The notes under the pieces: model-generated
Databases searched by the model: none
The model's input: the letters and a program-made list of their open reading frames with translations, nothing else
Told to the model about the DNA's origin: nothing
Assembly: GCA_017654935.2 (NCBI GenBank)
Contig: CM065693.1
Span: 13,436,326 to 13,500,325, forward strand
DNA from: Phymorhynchus buccinoides
Taxonomy: Eukaryota; Mollusca; Gastropoda; Neogastropoda; Raphitomidae
Direction of reading: 5' to 3'
Length of the DNA: 64,000 nt
Translations under genes and position numbers: made by a program
In this document: in pieces, positions 20,528 to 31,600 of the stretch
Layout: the number at the start of each line of letters is the position of its first letter
Numbering within the stretch: the stretch's first letter is position 1

Positions 20528-20810
20528 TATTCTAGAGTGGAGCCTGCTCCCCCAGGGAATCTTGGCCGTGGAGGGTCATCAGTACGAAGTGTGTCACCCT
20601 ATTACGTTGTACGGGATGAAAGAGGGACATGAAGTCAGCAGGCTTTGAAGAGGAGGAGGAGGAACAGTGAGGAGGAGGAGGAGCAGGAGTACTCTAGAGT
20701 GGAGCCTGCTCCCCCAGGAAATTTTGGCTTTGGAGGAGTATGACTATGAAGTGTGCCATCCTATTACGTTGTATTGGGTCTGAGAAAGATTTGAAGTCAG
20801 CAGGCTATGA
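20528..20810 (+). pseudogene. Two tandem copies of the 3' end of GlpA-like exon 7
   Basis: Unit about 160 bp starting 'tctagagtggagcctgctcc' (20531 and 20691). Copy 2 keeps CHPITLYGMKEG..EVSRL and stop. Copy 3 is more decayed but again ends in a frame reading EVSRL and stop. The spacers are GGA-rich. They lie beyond the genuine stop codon. Confidence 0.85.
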
Positions 20811-21420
20811 TTGTGATGATGATAATGATGATGATGACTGTGGAAGAGGAGCATCAAGATGACTGTGAGGATACTTCAACTATCATTGTTCTTGGATGAA
20901 AACATACTATAATTTATAGTATAAAGCTGGTGCCACACATGCGCAAAATAGTATGGGGATGCGATGTGTTTGGGTCACGTGAGTCATGATTCACATGAAA
21001 TACTTCCGTCTAAAAAATTTGTTGCCATTTTCGCTCACTATACTCAAGCAGACCCAATACATGAATTTCACGTGAATCATGATTCACATCGTCAAAATCG
21101 CATCGCATTCAGATCCGAATCGTATATGTGTAGCAGGCATACCTTCTGGCTTTTACCTGAGAAGAATGATGGTATCTTCAGGTATATTACTCTTGGATGG
21201 CCATTATCATGATTATCAAGATGATGTTTAGGATAGTGGCAATGACCATGAGTGGTGATCATGATGAAGATGATGGTGATGAATGTGGTCACGATGATCC
21301 CAATAATGATTGATGATTGGCAGTCATGGTGAGCGTGATAATAATGGAGCTAGGTCATGATGATGGAGGTCATGATTGCGATAATCGCGAAAATAATTTG
21401 CTAATGAAGATGATTACTGT
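20811..21420. repeat. Degenerate GAT-rich low-complexity region and weak inverted repeat
   Basis: 'gatgatgataatgatgatga' runs at 20815-20840 and at 21200-21420. At about 20980-21080 'tgattcacatgaaat' faces 'atttcacgtgaatcatgatt', a probable old MITE. No gene. Confidence 0.5.
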
Positions 21421-22296
21421 GATAAACAGACATAGACCAGAGCTTCAGATTATTTTCAGATTTCATGGGTCATACGGCCCATGATTACAGAAAATGACGG
21501 GTCGTTTTTTAAAAATGATGGGCCACTGATGTGTTACTAAAACTTTAACCCTCTTGTATTCGCATTTGTTACAGAAAAAAACACCCAACCTTCTAGCATT
21601 CAGATTCTTTCACACATTTTCGTGAAAATTTGTATTTTGAAGCGCACAGAGCGCCATACAGTTTCTATCACATCATTGTAAGTGATAAGCTTCCTCATAG
21701 TGTGTGTATAACAAGCCAGAACTTAGCGAGTGATGAAAATGTCATCAGAGGGGGTCTCAGAGTGGGGGGAAGCTATAGGCGGTTTTGACCGGCTTGAATA
21801 CACAGAGGCAACTTCCGGATGGGCGGTTTTGGCCGGAATAAATGCAAGAGAGTTAAACCTACATTTCAAAACAATGCATTATGCGTGTAGGCATAGCATT
21901 ATATATGGGGGGGGGGGGAGGGGGGGACGCACGCATGACAGTAGTATTGTAGTACCATGGGTGAATAAATTTGCCCAAGTATCACTCTACACTCCCACCA
22001 AATGCAAAGACATTCACTGCCAAGTACCCTGCCGTGTGTTTGTTTATTTTTATACCTTAACGGACTCTTTCTTCTGTTAAAGCAAAATGTACACGCTCGG
22101 AGAAAAAAAAAATGTTACTCCTCTCTTGTCGGTTGAGATGCAACGGACAACCAAGAACGTCAACAAATACATGGCGCTAAAAGAGCTGAGTGTATGAACA
22201 GAACTTTTATTTCCATAAAAAGTAAAGGTAGTACATATTGGGCACTCATATATAAAAGAGAGACAGAGACACAGGACTCCCAATGTTGTTATCCTG
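21421..22296. other. Intergenic, no gene seen
   Basis: Unique-looking sequence with a G-run at about 21908-21925. The 116-residue frame at 21730 has no recognisable domain and crosses the G-run. Confidence 0.4.
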
Positions 22297-22420
22297 ATCG
22301 CTTCTTGGCCTTTTGGCTAAGACAGTGATTCAGGAACATAAATTTTTGTTTATACCATGGTTGGTTTGTTCAGCCCGTCGTACATGGCGAAAGCCGATAC
22401 GCGACGTTAAACTGAACTTC
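22297..22420 (+). mobile_element. U2-snRNA-headed SINE, copy 1
   Basis: Starts atcgcttcttggcc at 22297 and continues cttttggctaag, so it matches the first 26 nt of U2 snRNA with one mismatch. It then diverges into a private body 'gattcaggaacataaat', 'cagcccgtcgtacatggc' and 'cgcgacgttaaactgaac', ending 'ttccatcca'. Two more copies with the same body lie at 42903 and 43700 on the other strand. It lacks the U2 branch-site-pairing region, so it is not a U2 gene. Confidence 0.75.
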
Positions 22421-23580
22421 CATCCAGGACTCCCAGGGACGCCCATTTGGGGGTCTATGAAGTACTAGAATTTTAAAGGACCCTCTAAAAGAATGTGCAG
22501 GGATGCACTATAAAAATTCTTTTTAGCATTCACAACGTCATTGGGACCCTCTATCCCTCCTCTAGGACCCTCTATACCGTAAGTGAATGAGTCCCTGGGA
22601 CCCCTAGTTTTGCAGGATGATTGGGAGCCCTGGAGACAGACAGACTGAGGGGAAATGTGGATGCATAAGCTTAGCCCATAAGTTTACAGTCATGTCGTTG
22701 TAGATCTAGAAAACGAAAACAAAGACCATGCAACTTTTTGTGCCTACAAAACAATTTTAGATGGCTGAACGACGTATAATGTTGACATATTTGTGACCTG
22801 CTGGAAAAAGAAAGATGACCCCCCCCCCCCCCTCTCATGCTTGATAATTGGCATGCGCCAGACAGGCGCATTGCATTGCAATGTGTAAACCTGCTTCATT
22901 TAAAAAAAATGATGCGTGCATGGCATGGGCGCACCAGCACTCTGAAGCTCTGAAAGACGATAATTCTTATTGATGATGATAGCAGTGGTGATGATAATAG
23001 GTAGTTAAAGACACACTGACGCACCACAATTATGTCCCTTGTTTTTTTCTGGGTAGCTGTGACCCACATACATATGTCCCCAACTTCAAATTGAGGCTGC
23101 TCTTTAAAATGTTTCGTTTTCATTTGGGGGGCATTTGTATGGGAGTCAAACCTGGTCAAAACAAAATTTCTTATCAGCTATGAGGGAAAACACGTGAAAC
23201 ACGTGATTTTGACACGTGACCCGGTGGGTCTTTAATGACAATGACGGTTATGAATGATGATGATGATGGTGGTGGTGGTGGTGGTGTCAGTGACAATGAT
23301 AACAATTGTTTGCAATGATAATGATGATGATGATGAATGAAGATTATGAGTTTTAATGGCACTGATTTTATTGAATCAGTTTAAAAGTGAATGTGAAAGG
23401 GAACAGTACATTATAAAATATTGTTGATTAGGAGTGATTGATATGTTTGTGCTTGTGTGATTAAAAGGAGGAAGTTTTTTTTTTAAATTTGCAGTAGTAG
23501 CAATTTGTAAATATGAAAGAAAGTGACACAGTTTGTTTCTCAAATTAAAAAAACCCAGGAAAACGTTAAAATTAAATTAA
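22421..23580. other. Intergenic, low-complexity patches
   Basis: Contains a C-run (22819-22832), GAT/GGT trinucleotide patches (23255-23285 and 23318-23340) and 'gagaga' at 23583. No coding signal recognised. Confidence 0.5.
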
Positions 23581-23615
23581 AAAGAGAGAGAGAGAGAGAG
23601 TGGAGTAATTTTATG

Positions 23616-23925
23616 TTGTTGTACCCTGGCTTAAAGACTCCAGGGATCATCGCAACAGCCGAAGCAATTGAACACCACAGTACGAATGCACCAGCCAGGG
23701 ATCAGAACATTACGTGTGTGACCGTTTTTTATTACCCCGCCTGTGGGCATCCACACTCCGACTTCAGAGGATTTTGGACCGATGATGTTATGCTAGGAGC
23801 TTGTCATGGATAAAGACAATCCCCGCATAACTATGCGGAACATAACAACATTTTGACGTAGCCTTGGTGTTCTAGCTTATGTCAATTGGTCCGACACAGC
23901 CTTATGCCAAGGCGGGATTTTCTGT
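23616..23925 (-). mobile_element. SINE-like dispersed repeat, family B
   Basis: Words 'ggcttaaagactccaggga', 'acgtgtgtgaccgtttt', 'cacactccgactt' and 'tgtcatggataaagacaat' recur at 25585 (part), 32583 and 38366. On the minus strand copies end in an ACAACA-type tail, which sets the orientation. Confidence 0.7.
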
Positions 23926-24068
23926 TGTAAATTTGAAAGGGAAATACACTTTCACTTTTTGAAATAAAACGATTTTCCATTTGTGAATTGGAAAGTATTT
24001 TTCCTTTTTAATTTGTAAAAAAAAGACAGATTAGCACTCCTGTTACAATTATAGAGATTTAAAATTTT

Positions 24069-24518
24069 CAGAGTTCCCACAGATCTCTAAAAGAAAAATT
24101 CTAGGACCATGCTGGTAAATTTCAAGGACTAAAAATTCTGCCTGTGTTATGGATGAGCATTACGATAAGAGATGTGCTGATGTCGAACTACTCTGATTAC
24201 ATGTATTTGAAACTAAATAACTGCACACACCATAAGTTCACACGCAATGGAATGGTGGTCTGCTGTCACAATAGCAGGCGGTCAAAAGTTTGGATTAAAA
24301 AGTAACTTTTATGTTTCACTAAATATATTTTCAAAGAGACCCACTCCCAGTTTTGGTTTTGCTAGCTTGAAAGTTGAGAATCTGGTTAGCAGGTTAAGAA
24401 AATTCCAGGACTTTTCCAGGAACTTTTATGGCCTGTGCTGTTGTTCAAGTATTTTCAAGCCCCTGGAAAATGCCTTTCTAATTTTCCAGGATGTTTTCAA
24501 GGATTTGTGGGAACCCTG
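24069..24518. mobile_element. hAT-like MITE
   Basis: Ends 'cagagttcccacaga' and 'tttgtgggaaccctg' form an imperfect inverted repeat of the CAGGGTTCCCAC type common in hAT elements. The interior has repeated 'ttccagga' words and no frame. Confidence 0.6.
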
Positions 24519-24638
24519 AATTTTGTAATTGGTGATTTTTTAAAATGTGCAAGACTAGGCATACGATTATTTCAAGGACAAGAAAGTTTACACGACTTAA
24601 TTTCCTCGTCATAATCTGGGATCATCTGATTTGTTTCT

Positions 24639-25037
24639 AGACCTGTTTACCCTTAAAATTAACCACCTGGAATTTGCCACAGAAAAACCTGGAATTTGAG
24701 AAACAAAAACAGATTTCACATCGGAGCATGACTCGCGATAAATTTTGAAGTCCACGTTGCAGTACTTGCAGTGTGCATGCTCGTCTCCCAAACGCGAACT
24801 TGTTATTCCTGGCACTTTCAAATACTTTCGAGAAAACTTCTGCTTCACTTTTGACCGTTTCACCCTATCACTCCAAGGTTTCGGTCAACCCTTGCATCTT
24901 TTCATACAATCAGAAACAAATAATAGACGTTTTTTCAAAATCCCGGGAGTTTCAGCGTTCACCCAGAATTTATTATTTTACCCAGAATTTCTGCAAATTC
25001 CCGGGATAATTCCGGCAAAACCGGGAGGGTAAACAGG
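24639..25037 (-). mobile_element. hAT-like deletion derivative keeping a BED-type zinc finger
   Basis: Inverted ends 'agacctgtttaccct' and 'agggtaaacaggtct'. On the minus strand, from 24863, a frame reads FSRKYLKVPGITSSRLGDEH, then CKYCNVDFKI. The CxxC followed by DF resembles the BED finger at the N-terminus of hAT transposases. The His ligands and catalytic domain are absent. Confidence 0.6.
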
Positions 25038-25078
25038 TCTGTGTTTCCCTTCTGTTCTACATGTAACAGCCACTGTAA

Positions 25079-25260
25079 ATAATAATAATAATACTGAACA
25101 TTTATATAGCGCTTTACTCCCTTTGCAGGGAGCTCAAAGCGCTTTACATAGACAATAAAACACAAATAAGTCATTATACACATAAGACTCACTACAATCA
25201 AATCAAATATACATAAAATAATATTATTTAAACAAAGCCCTGTTCATAACCACAAAATTT
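25079..25260 (-). mobile_element. 3' end of an L2-like LINE
   Basis: An AAT run followed by 'catttatatagcgctttact' and 'aaagcgctttacatag', matching the tails of the longer L2 copies at 14303 and 54664. Confidence 0.65.
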
Positions 25261-25344
25261 GAAACAATATTACAATATTATACGAAAAGAAACAAAATTG
25301 CAAGGGAAATCAAAGTTCATGAGCTACGTTATTGCGCAAACACA

Positions 25345-25455
25345 CACACTAATAGAGAAGCACACACACACACCACACACGCGCATGCACACACACACGC
25401 GTGCGCGTAATAATCAATGGGCATTCACACACACACACCACGCACGCACACCGTG
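25345..25455. repeat. CA/CG-rich microsatellite
   Basis: Interrupted (CA)n with ACGCG steps. No other content. Confidence 0.8.
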
Positions 25456-25584
25456 AAATGATTTTCCCTTGACATATTTTGGTTCCAAAAGACAAGTGAA
25501 GCGAAAAAAAAAAAAAAAAAAAAAAAAACGTTGGGAAATTTTTAACCGGCCACTGCTGGGGGCCGTTTCACAAGAGCTAACTGA

Positions 25585-25676
25585 CGATGTTATGCTAGGA
25601 GCTTGTCATGGATAAAGACAATCCCCGCATAACTATGCGGAACATAACAATATTTTGACGTAGCCTTGGTGTTCTG
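25585..25676 (-). mobile_element. Family B SINE, partial copy
   Basis: Matches the 'gatgttatgctaggagcttg' to 'ccttggtgttct' part of the copy at 23616. Confidence 0.65.
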
Positions 25677-25977
25677 GTTTGCTCGCTCAAATCGGCAAAA
25701 ACGGTCTAAGAAAAACCCTTCGTTTGCCGATAGTTTGCGTGGCGTTTTGTTCTTGCCAAACACCGAGCAAGCGGCGATCTATCCGGAACTAATAGGGGTT
25801 GAATACGTTTCTTGTTGTTGATTGGTCCATTAAAGTTTGTTTAAAATATAAAAAAATTCTGACCAATCAGACAAGAGCTTGTAATATTCTTCCGCAAACG
25901 CTTTCTAAAGTGTTTCTTAGGCCCCGTTTGGCGTAAGCGTTATTCGCACGGCGACCGTTATCTAGAGAAACTTGACC

Positions 25978-26119
25978 CTGGTCTTTGTCTACCCAGACTG
26001 ACTGGCAGTTGATGGGGTTTCTGTTGTTTTCTTCTGTGTTGATGATACTCAACTCAGAAAAAAGAACAGCAAACAGCAGTCCCATCAACTGCCAGTCAGT
26101 CTGGGTAGACAAAGACCAG
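25978..26119. repeat. Perfect 39-bp inverted repeat with 64-bp loop
   Basis: The left arm 25978-26016 starts 'ctggtctttgtctaccca'; the right arm 26081-26119 is its exact reverse complement. It can form a long hairpin. No longer termini were found, so it is either a small foldback element or an inverted duplication. Confidence 0.85.
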
Positions 26120-26499
26120 CAGTAGCCGGTTGAAAATTCCCCAAAGGTCTTTTCTTTTCTTTTGTTTCGTTTATTTTTTCGACTCTGAAACCAAAACATA
26201 TTATGAACAATTCAGAGTTGGAAAGGATCTTTGCTCAAGTAAATTTCCCTTGGTAGAAGTCTGCACAGTGTCAGTGATTTTCAGCTATTGTGTCGACGCT
26301 GTAGTCCTCTAGTCTGTTTTTATATAATTGTTTTTTTGTTGTTTTTGGTGATCAACCTTCAAATCTCAACCTCAAGTACTATGATCAAGTCAGCCTGCTG
26401 ATTGTGAGCACTCTACAGAAGAACTACTTATACTTGTAAGAACTCTCCCATTTTCTCTCCTTTTCAAAAACCACCACCACCACAACATTCTTACTACTA

Positions 26500-26661
26500 C
26501 AGTGGAACCTCCCTTATAAGACCTCCCATTATAAGACTCCCTCCCACATAAGACCTATTTCTCTGAGACATTGCCCTTCTTTGTAAGTATTAATAAGACC
26601 CCTCCCTTATAAGACCTCATTTTGGATGTTTTTTGAAGGTCGTATAAGGGAGGTTCCACTG
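26500..26661. mobile_element. Tigger/pogo-like MITE (family T1)
   Basis: Inverted termini 'cagtggaacctcccttat' and 'ataagggaggttccactg' with flanking TA. It has a short internal deletion relative to 5185-5360. It lies about 80 bp past the POLI stop codon. Confidence 0.85.
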
Positions 26662-26742
26662 TACTGTGAAGAAAAGCACATTTGTTTGAGTTTATGTTTA
26701 TATGTCTGCAGTTTTCGAACTGTGCATACATCAAAGCATCAA

Positions 26743-28610
26743 TCACGTTTTCCTCAAGTAGTTCAGTATAGAGTTGGCAGGACTTTTGTTCATGCCTTTC
26801 CTCACACTGGCGCCAACAGTCTGCTCTGATTCTGAAGAGGGAATCACGTTGTGTTTCTTCATGGCCATTTCCGCAGAAACCTCTCTCTGAATATCCGGCG
26901 GCAATGTGGAAAAGACGTCAGGGGCAACGCCTTTAGGGATGGGCATCTTTGGACTGTGGATGGAATTGATCACGGAATTTCTGGCATTGTAGCTTTGATG
27001 AAGGTTTTTACCGCATGTTTCTGTTAATGTCACTGTTTGTCGAGAATAGGGCAAGCATTTGTTAGAGGCCTCAATATTTGGGTTTTTGTGTTTGTTTTGT
27101 GGAGAAAAGCATCCAGGACTTGAATAGGCTTTCAAGTCGCTTTTTGCCGAAGTGCAGCTAACTTTCTGTTCTGAGTGTTTTTCAACTTTTGTTTTTGAGT
27201 CAGAATTTGAATTATCACGCTTCTGGTCGTCTGTGTTTGCCCTACACAGAACCTTTTGATCGGAAACACATGGTGTGACACAAGATTCTGGGGTTTTCAG
27301 TTTTGTGTGACTGAATATTGTGTTCTTTCTTTGAACAAAGTCTCCTTCCACAACTCTAGGTTCTTCTGTTGTAGAATGAAACATCTTGTCAATACGCTCA
27401 GTCGAGTCGCTGCCAGATGAATTGTGTTGCAGAACCAAGGAGTCATGTCCTGATGTTCTGCAGGATGGATTTCCCTGTGGAACACTCTGAAGAATTTCTT
27501 GTTGGATGTCTGCCGGCAGATGATCGAAAACCTCCGGGTCTACACCTGGCGGGAGAGTGATGGGCCTTGCTGCGTCACTCTCCTGATGTGAAATTTGAGA
27601 AGAGTGTGGTTTCGGTGAGCAACTGTTTCTGGCGTAATTTTCATTATCTGGTGAAATCTGAAACGACCGTTGTTGACTGTTGTTTTTACAAATTGTAACA
27701 CTTTGCACTGTTTCTGTAAGGTCCTTCATTGTTTCACTCATCTTTGGTTTCTTCGTAAAAAAATAAGTCAGATCACCACCACTTTTTCGTTTAGTTTTAG
27801 AATTCTCTGTTGCCATTCTCTTAAGACAGTCTGTTGTTAATGTTTCAGCACTTTCTGTTGCCTTTCTTTTACCACACTTTTCTACTGCAGCATTGTTCAT
27901 TGCTGATCTTTTAACACGATTGTCTGAAGTATTGTCTTCTGTCACCGTTCTTTCAGCACCGTTCGTTGCTGCACCGTCAAATGCAATTCTTTGAAAATGG
28001 CCCATAGTTGCTGTGTCTGTTGCCATTCTTTTCACATCGTCTGTTTTAGCACCGTCTGTTGCTGTTTTAGCACTGTCTGTTGCTGTTTCAGCCTTGCCTG
28101 TTGCTGTTTTAGCACTGTCTGCTGCTGTTTCAGCCTTGCCTGTTGCTGTTTGAGCATTGTCTGTTGCTGTTTTAGCCTTGCCTGCTGTCTTAGCATTGTC
28201 TGTTGCTGTTTCAGCCTTGTCTGTTGCTGTTTCAGCCTTGTCTGTTGCTGTTTCAGCCTTGCCTGTTGCTGTTTCAGCCTTGTCTGTTGCTGTTTCAGCA
28301 TTGTTTATTGCTGTTTTACCACCACCCCACTCTGTATCAGCAGTGCTGTCCGAGCTGTCTTCCACCGACCCAGCAATATCGTGGACCCCAGCACTGGCGC
28401 TTTCCTGAAGACATTTGGGAGGTGTATGGGGCACGGGAGCTGGTGAGTGTGCGGTGAAAAATGCAGCAATGCTGTTAGCAGCCGGGTCCTCCAGCTTGGT
28501 CAGTGCCACGTTGATCAGTGTCAGGTGGAAAGGCTGACCGGTGTCCACCATCTTGTGCAGCAGTGACATCGCCGTGGAAACCAGAAGTTTTTGGGCCATT
28601 TCCAGTTGAC
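26743..28610 (-). CDS. POLI: POLI exon 9: end of little finger and ubiquitin-binding tail
   Basis: Acceptor ..ctttgcag|GTCAAC. It encodes [14 protein letters not shown].. and [16 protein letters not shown] (end of the polymerase core), then a long low-complexity tail. The tail holds UBM1, [19 protein letters not shown] (about 27487-27555), and UBM2, [17 protein letters not shown] (about 26868-26937). PIP-box-like segments include SIAAFFTAH and DLTYFFTKK. The frame is open for more than 1.8 kb, and the stop is next to a MITE. Confidence 0.92.
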
Positions 28611-31600
28611 CTGCAAAGTGGGGTACAGAAAGGCAGATGTCTTTTAGGTCGTTTTTACATGTTGTCCATGTGCTTGCTCACGCGCGAGCATGCACACATG
28701 CGCGCATATGCACACACAGACACATGCACGCACACACACAAATGCGCATGTCATAAACACACACACAACCTAAAGTTAATAGAATCTTCAATGGGTAAAA
28801 GCTTACCCCCCCCTCCTCCCCCTTCATTACATCTATTCATAACATTTTGGGTAATGTTGCTAACTAAGTCACACACAAAACAGCCCAAAACATCTTTAGT
28901 GAATCAGACATTCTTTACATTTCTTCAGAAGACACATCACAGTCTCACCAGAATTGATTTTGGCGGCAACAGCAGAAGGGAGGTTACACTGTCGACTTTC
29001 TCTGTGCATGTAGCGATTATCCCCCTTGCTGACTCTGCGCACTGTCAGCCTGAAGGTGTGAGGCGTGCGCCCATCCTGCTGCGCTCTGAAACGAACACAG
29101 GGTCAACACACCATGGTAAATACCGTAATTTTCGGACTTATAAGGCGATATTTTTTTCTCCAATTTCGACCTATGCGCCTAATAAACAAGGGCGCACTAT
29201 TAGTGAACAAGATTAAGAGAAGAGAGGCAATGATTGCCGTACTCAGTACAGTCTACTGTGAGTCACTACATCGAATGGGGTAACGAGTCGCCGATACGAC
29301 GAATACTCATGTTAAAATGCTTCAAAATCCCTATTATCATCCGAGATACCGTCCAACAGATGCCATACCCTTCATTGGATGTAAAAAGCATTGTTGTAGA
29401 GCTTAAAATGCCATAATTCTACCAGTTTTCGCGAAGAAAAGTCCAAACACAACAACCGGAAGTTGCAAAAACGGAAGTTTGATTATTTGAGAAAGGAGCC
29501 AACTCGTTTATGACAGCAGTAATGGTGGTCAGTAAGCGTTTACAGGACGTGTACAGGCTTCAAAGTTTGACTTTCTTTTGCAAGGTGTGTATCGACTTAT
29601 AAACGAAGGCGCTTTTTACTTTAATTTTTTCAGATTTTTCTTGAAAATTGCCTTATTTGCCTTATAAACAGCAGCGCCTAATGATGTGAAAAAAATATGG
29701 TAATAATAATCATTCTCAAACGACTAATGTTTTTTTTTTAAAGCTTGACCCAAACACAACAATGGCATAGACTATGAATTCAGATCCTAAGTTCTCATTC
29801 ATTTTCCATGACAAATTACCTTGTAATCATATCACTTCTCATTCATTTATATCTCTGAAAGCGTTCATACTGAATTCTGGTTTGTTAATTAATACCATTA
29901 AACCGTAAAATTCACAGGCACTGAGAATAGAGCCAGGCTTTTTTTTTGTTAGCTGGCAACAAAGTTTTGGCAATCTTGTACTTTAGTCACTCCCCTGATG
30001 TTTACGACCCTCAATCTCAAAGTCTGTTTCTTTCAGTCTTACAAAAATAATCCTAGGCTGATCCCAACCCTATCCCTTTCCTACAAACTGGCAGAATGTT
30101 GCCTTCAAGTCACGCCTTGCTGCCTTCTGGTCGAAGCTCCCTACAGTCTACGACCCAGAATGCTATCACTGACTTAGGAGTTCGCAACCACCACGCGCAC
30201 ATAACGTCTTAAGTCTGCCACCTTGATAGGTGAACAGGCATCAATTGATGCCTCAAACACGTCTTAAGTTCAACTCAACTCAACTCAACTCAACTGAATT
30301 AAAATTTCCAATGCGAAAATTGGGGGGGGGGGACTAAATAACAAGATAGCGAAAGTTTTTAGAAAAGGGTTATGGTTACCTTGGAAGCAGATTAGAGATG
30401 AGCTGTGACAGCCTGGACACAGCGTCCTTCTCAGTGCTGCAGCGGCGGAAAGAGTCCTCGATGCTCAGCATCTGGTGAAGAGAGATAATTAATTACCATA
30501 TTAGCTGAAAGTAAATTACAACGGAGGAAAGAGTCCTCGATGCTCAGCACCTGGTGCAGAGAGAGAATTAATTACCATATTAGCTGAAAGTAAATTACAA
30601 CGGGGGAAAGAGTCCTCGATGCTCAGCACCTGGTGCAGAGAGAGAATTTACCATGTTAACTGAAAGTAAATTACAACGGGGGAAAGAGTCCTCGATGCTC
30701 AGCACCTGGTGCAGAGAGAGAATTTACCATGTTAACTGAAAGTAAATTACAACGGGGTGATAGTCCTCGATGCTCAGCACCTGGTGAAGAGAGAGAATTT
30801 ACCATGTTAACAAAGTAAATTACAACGGGGAAATAGTCCTCGATGCTCAACACCTGGTGCAGAGAGAGAATTTACCATGTTAACTGAAAGTAAATTACAA
30901 CGGGGGAAATAGTCCTCGATGCTCAGCACCTGGTGCAGAGAGAGAATTTACCATGTTAACTGAAAGTAAATTACAACGGGGAAAATAGTCCTCGATGCTC
31001 AGCACCTGGTGAAGAGAGAGAATTTACCATGTTAACTGAAAGTAAATTACAACGGGGAAAATAGTCCTCGATGCTCAGCACCTGGTGAAGAGAGAGAATT
31101 TACCATGTTAACTGAAAGTAAATTACAACGGGGAAAATAGTCCTCGATGCTCAGCACCTGGTGAAGAGAGAGAATTTACCATGTTAACTGAAAGTAAATT
31201 ACAACGGGGAAAATAGTCCTCGATGCTCAGCACCTGGTGCAGAGAGAGAATTTACCATGTTAACTGAAAGTAAATTACAACGGGGAAAATAGTCCTCGAT
31301 GCTCAGCACCTGGTGAAGAGAGAGAATTTACCATGTTAACTGAAAGTAAATTACAACGGGGGAAATAGTCCTCGATGCTCAGCACCTGGTGAAGAGAGAG
31401 AATTTACCATATTTTTTAAAAGCAAGTACCGTAGGTGTAGAGTGGCACAGTGGTAGCGCGTTCGCATCGTGTCAAGTAAACCCGAGTTCAAACCTGGGTT
31501 CAGGGGATATTTCCTCACACTTACGGTCTGAACGTGGAGTCTTTCGGACGAGACGATAAACCGAGGTCCCATGTGCCCATGCACTTAGCACACATTAAAC

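Noticed and set aside
22297..22330. Functional U2 snRNA gene
   Set aside because: Only the first 26 nt match; the branch-site-pairing region, Sm site and 3' stem-loops are missing and the same body follows in three copies.
27991..28457. Plus-strand Cys-rich frame of 151 residues and overlapping frames
   Set aside because: Antisense shadow of the heptad repeats in POLI exon 9.
31433..31513. Genuine tRNA gene
   Set aside because: A and B boxes are present but the sequence continues into a SINE body with an ATA tail and recurs inverted at 33843-33900; no clean cloverleaf.
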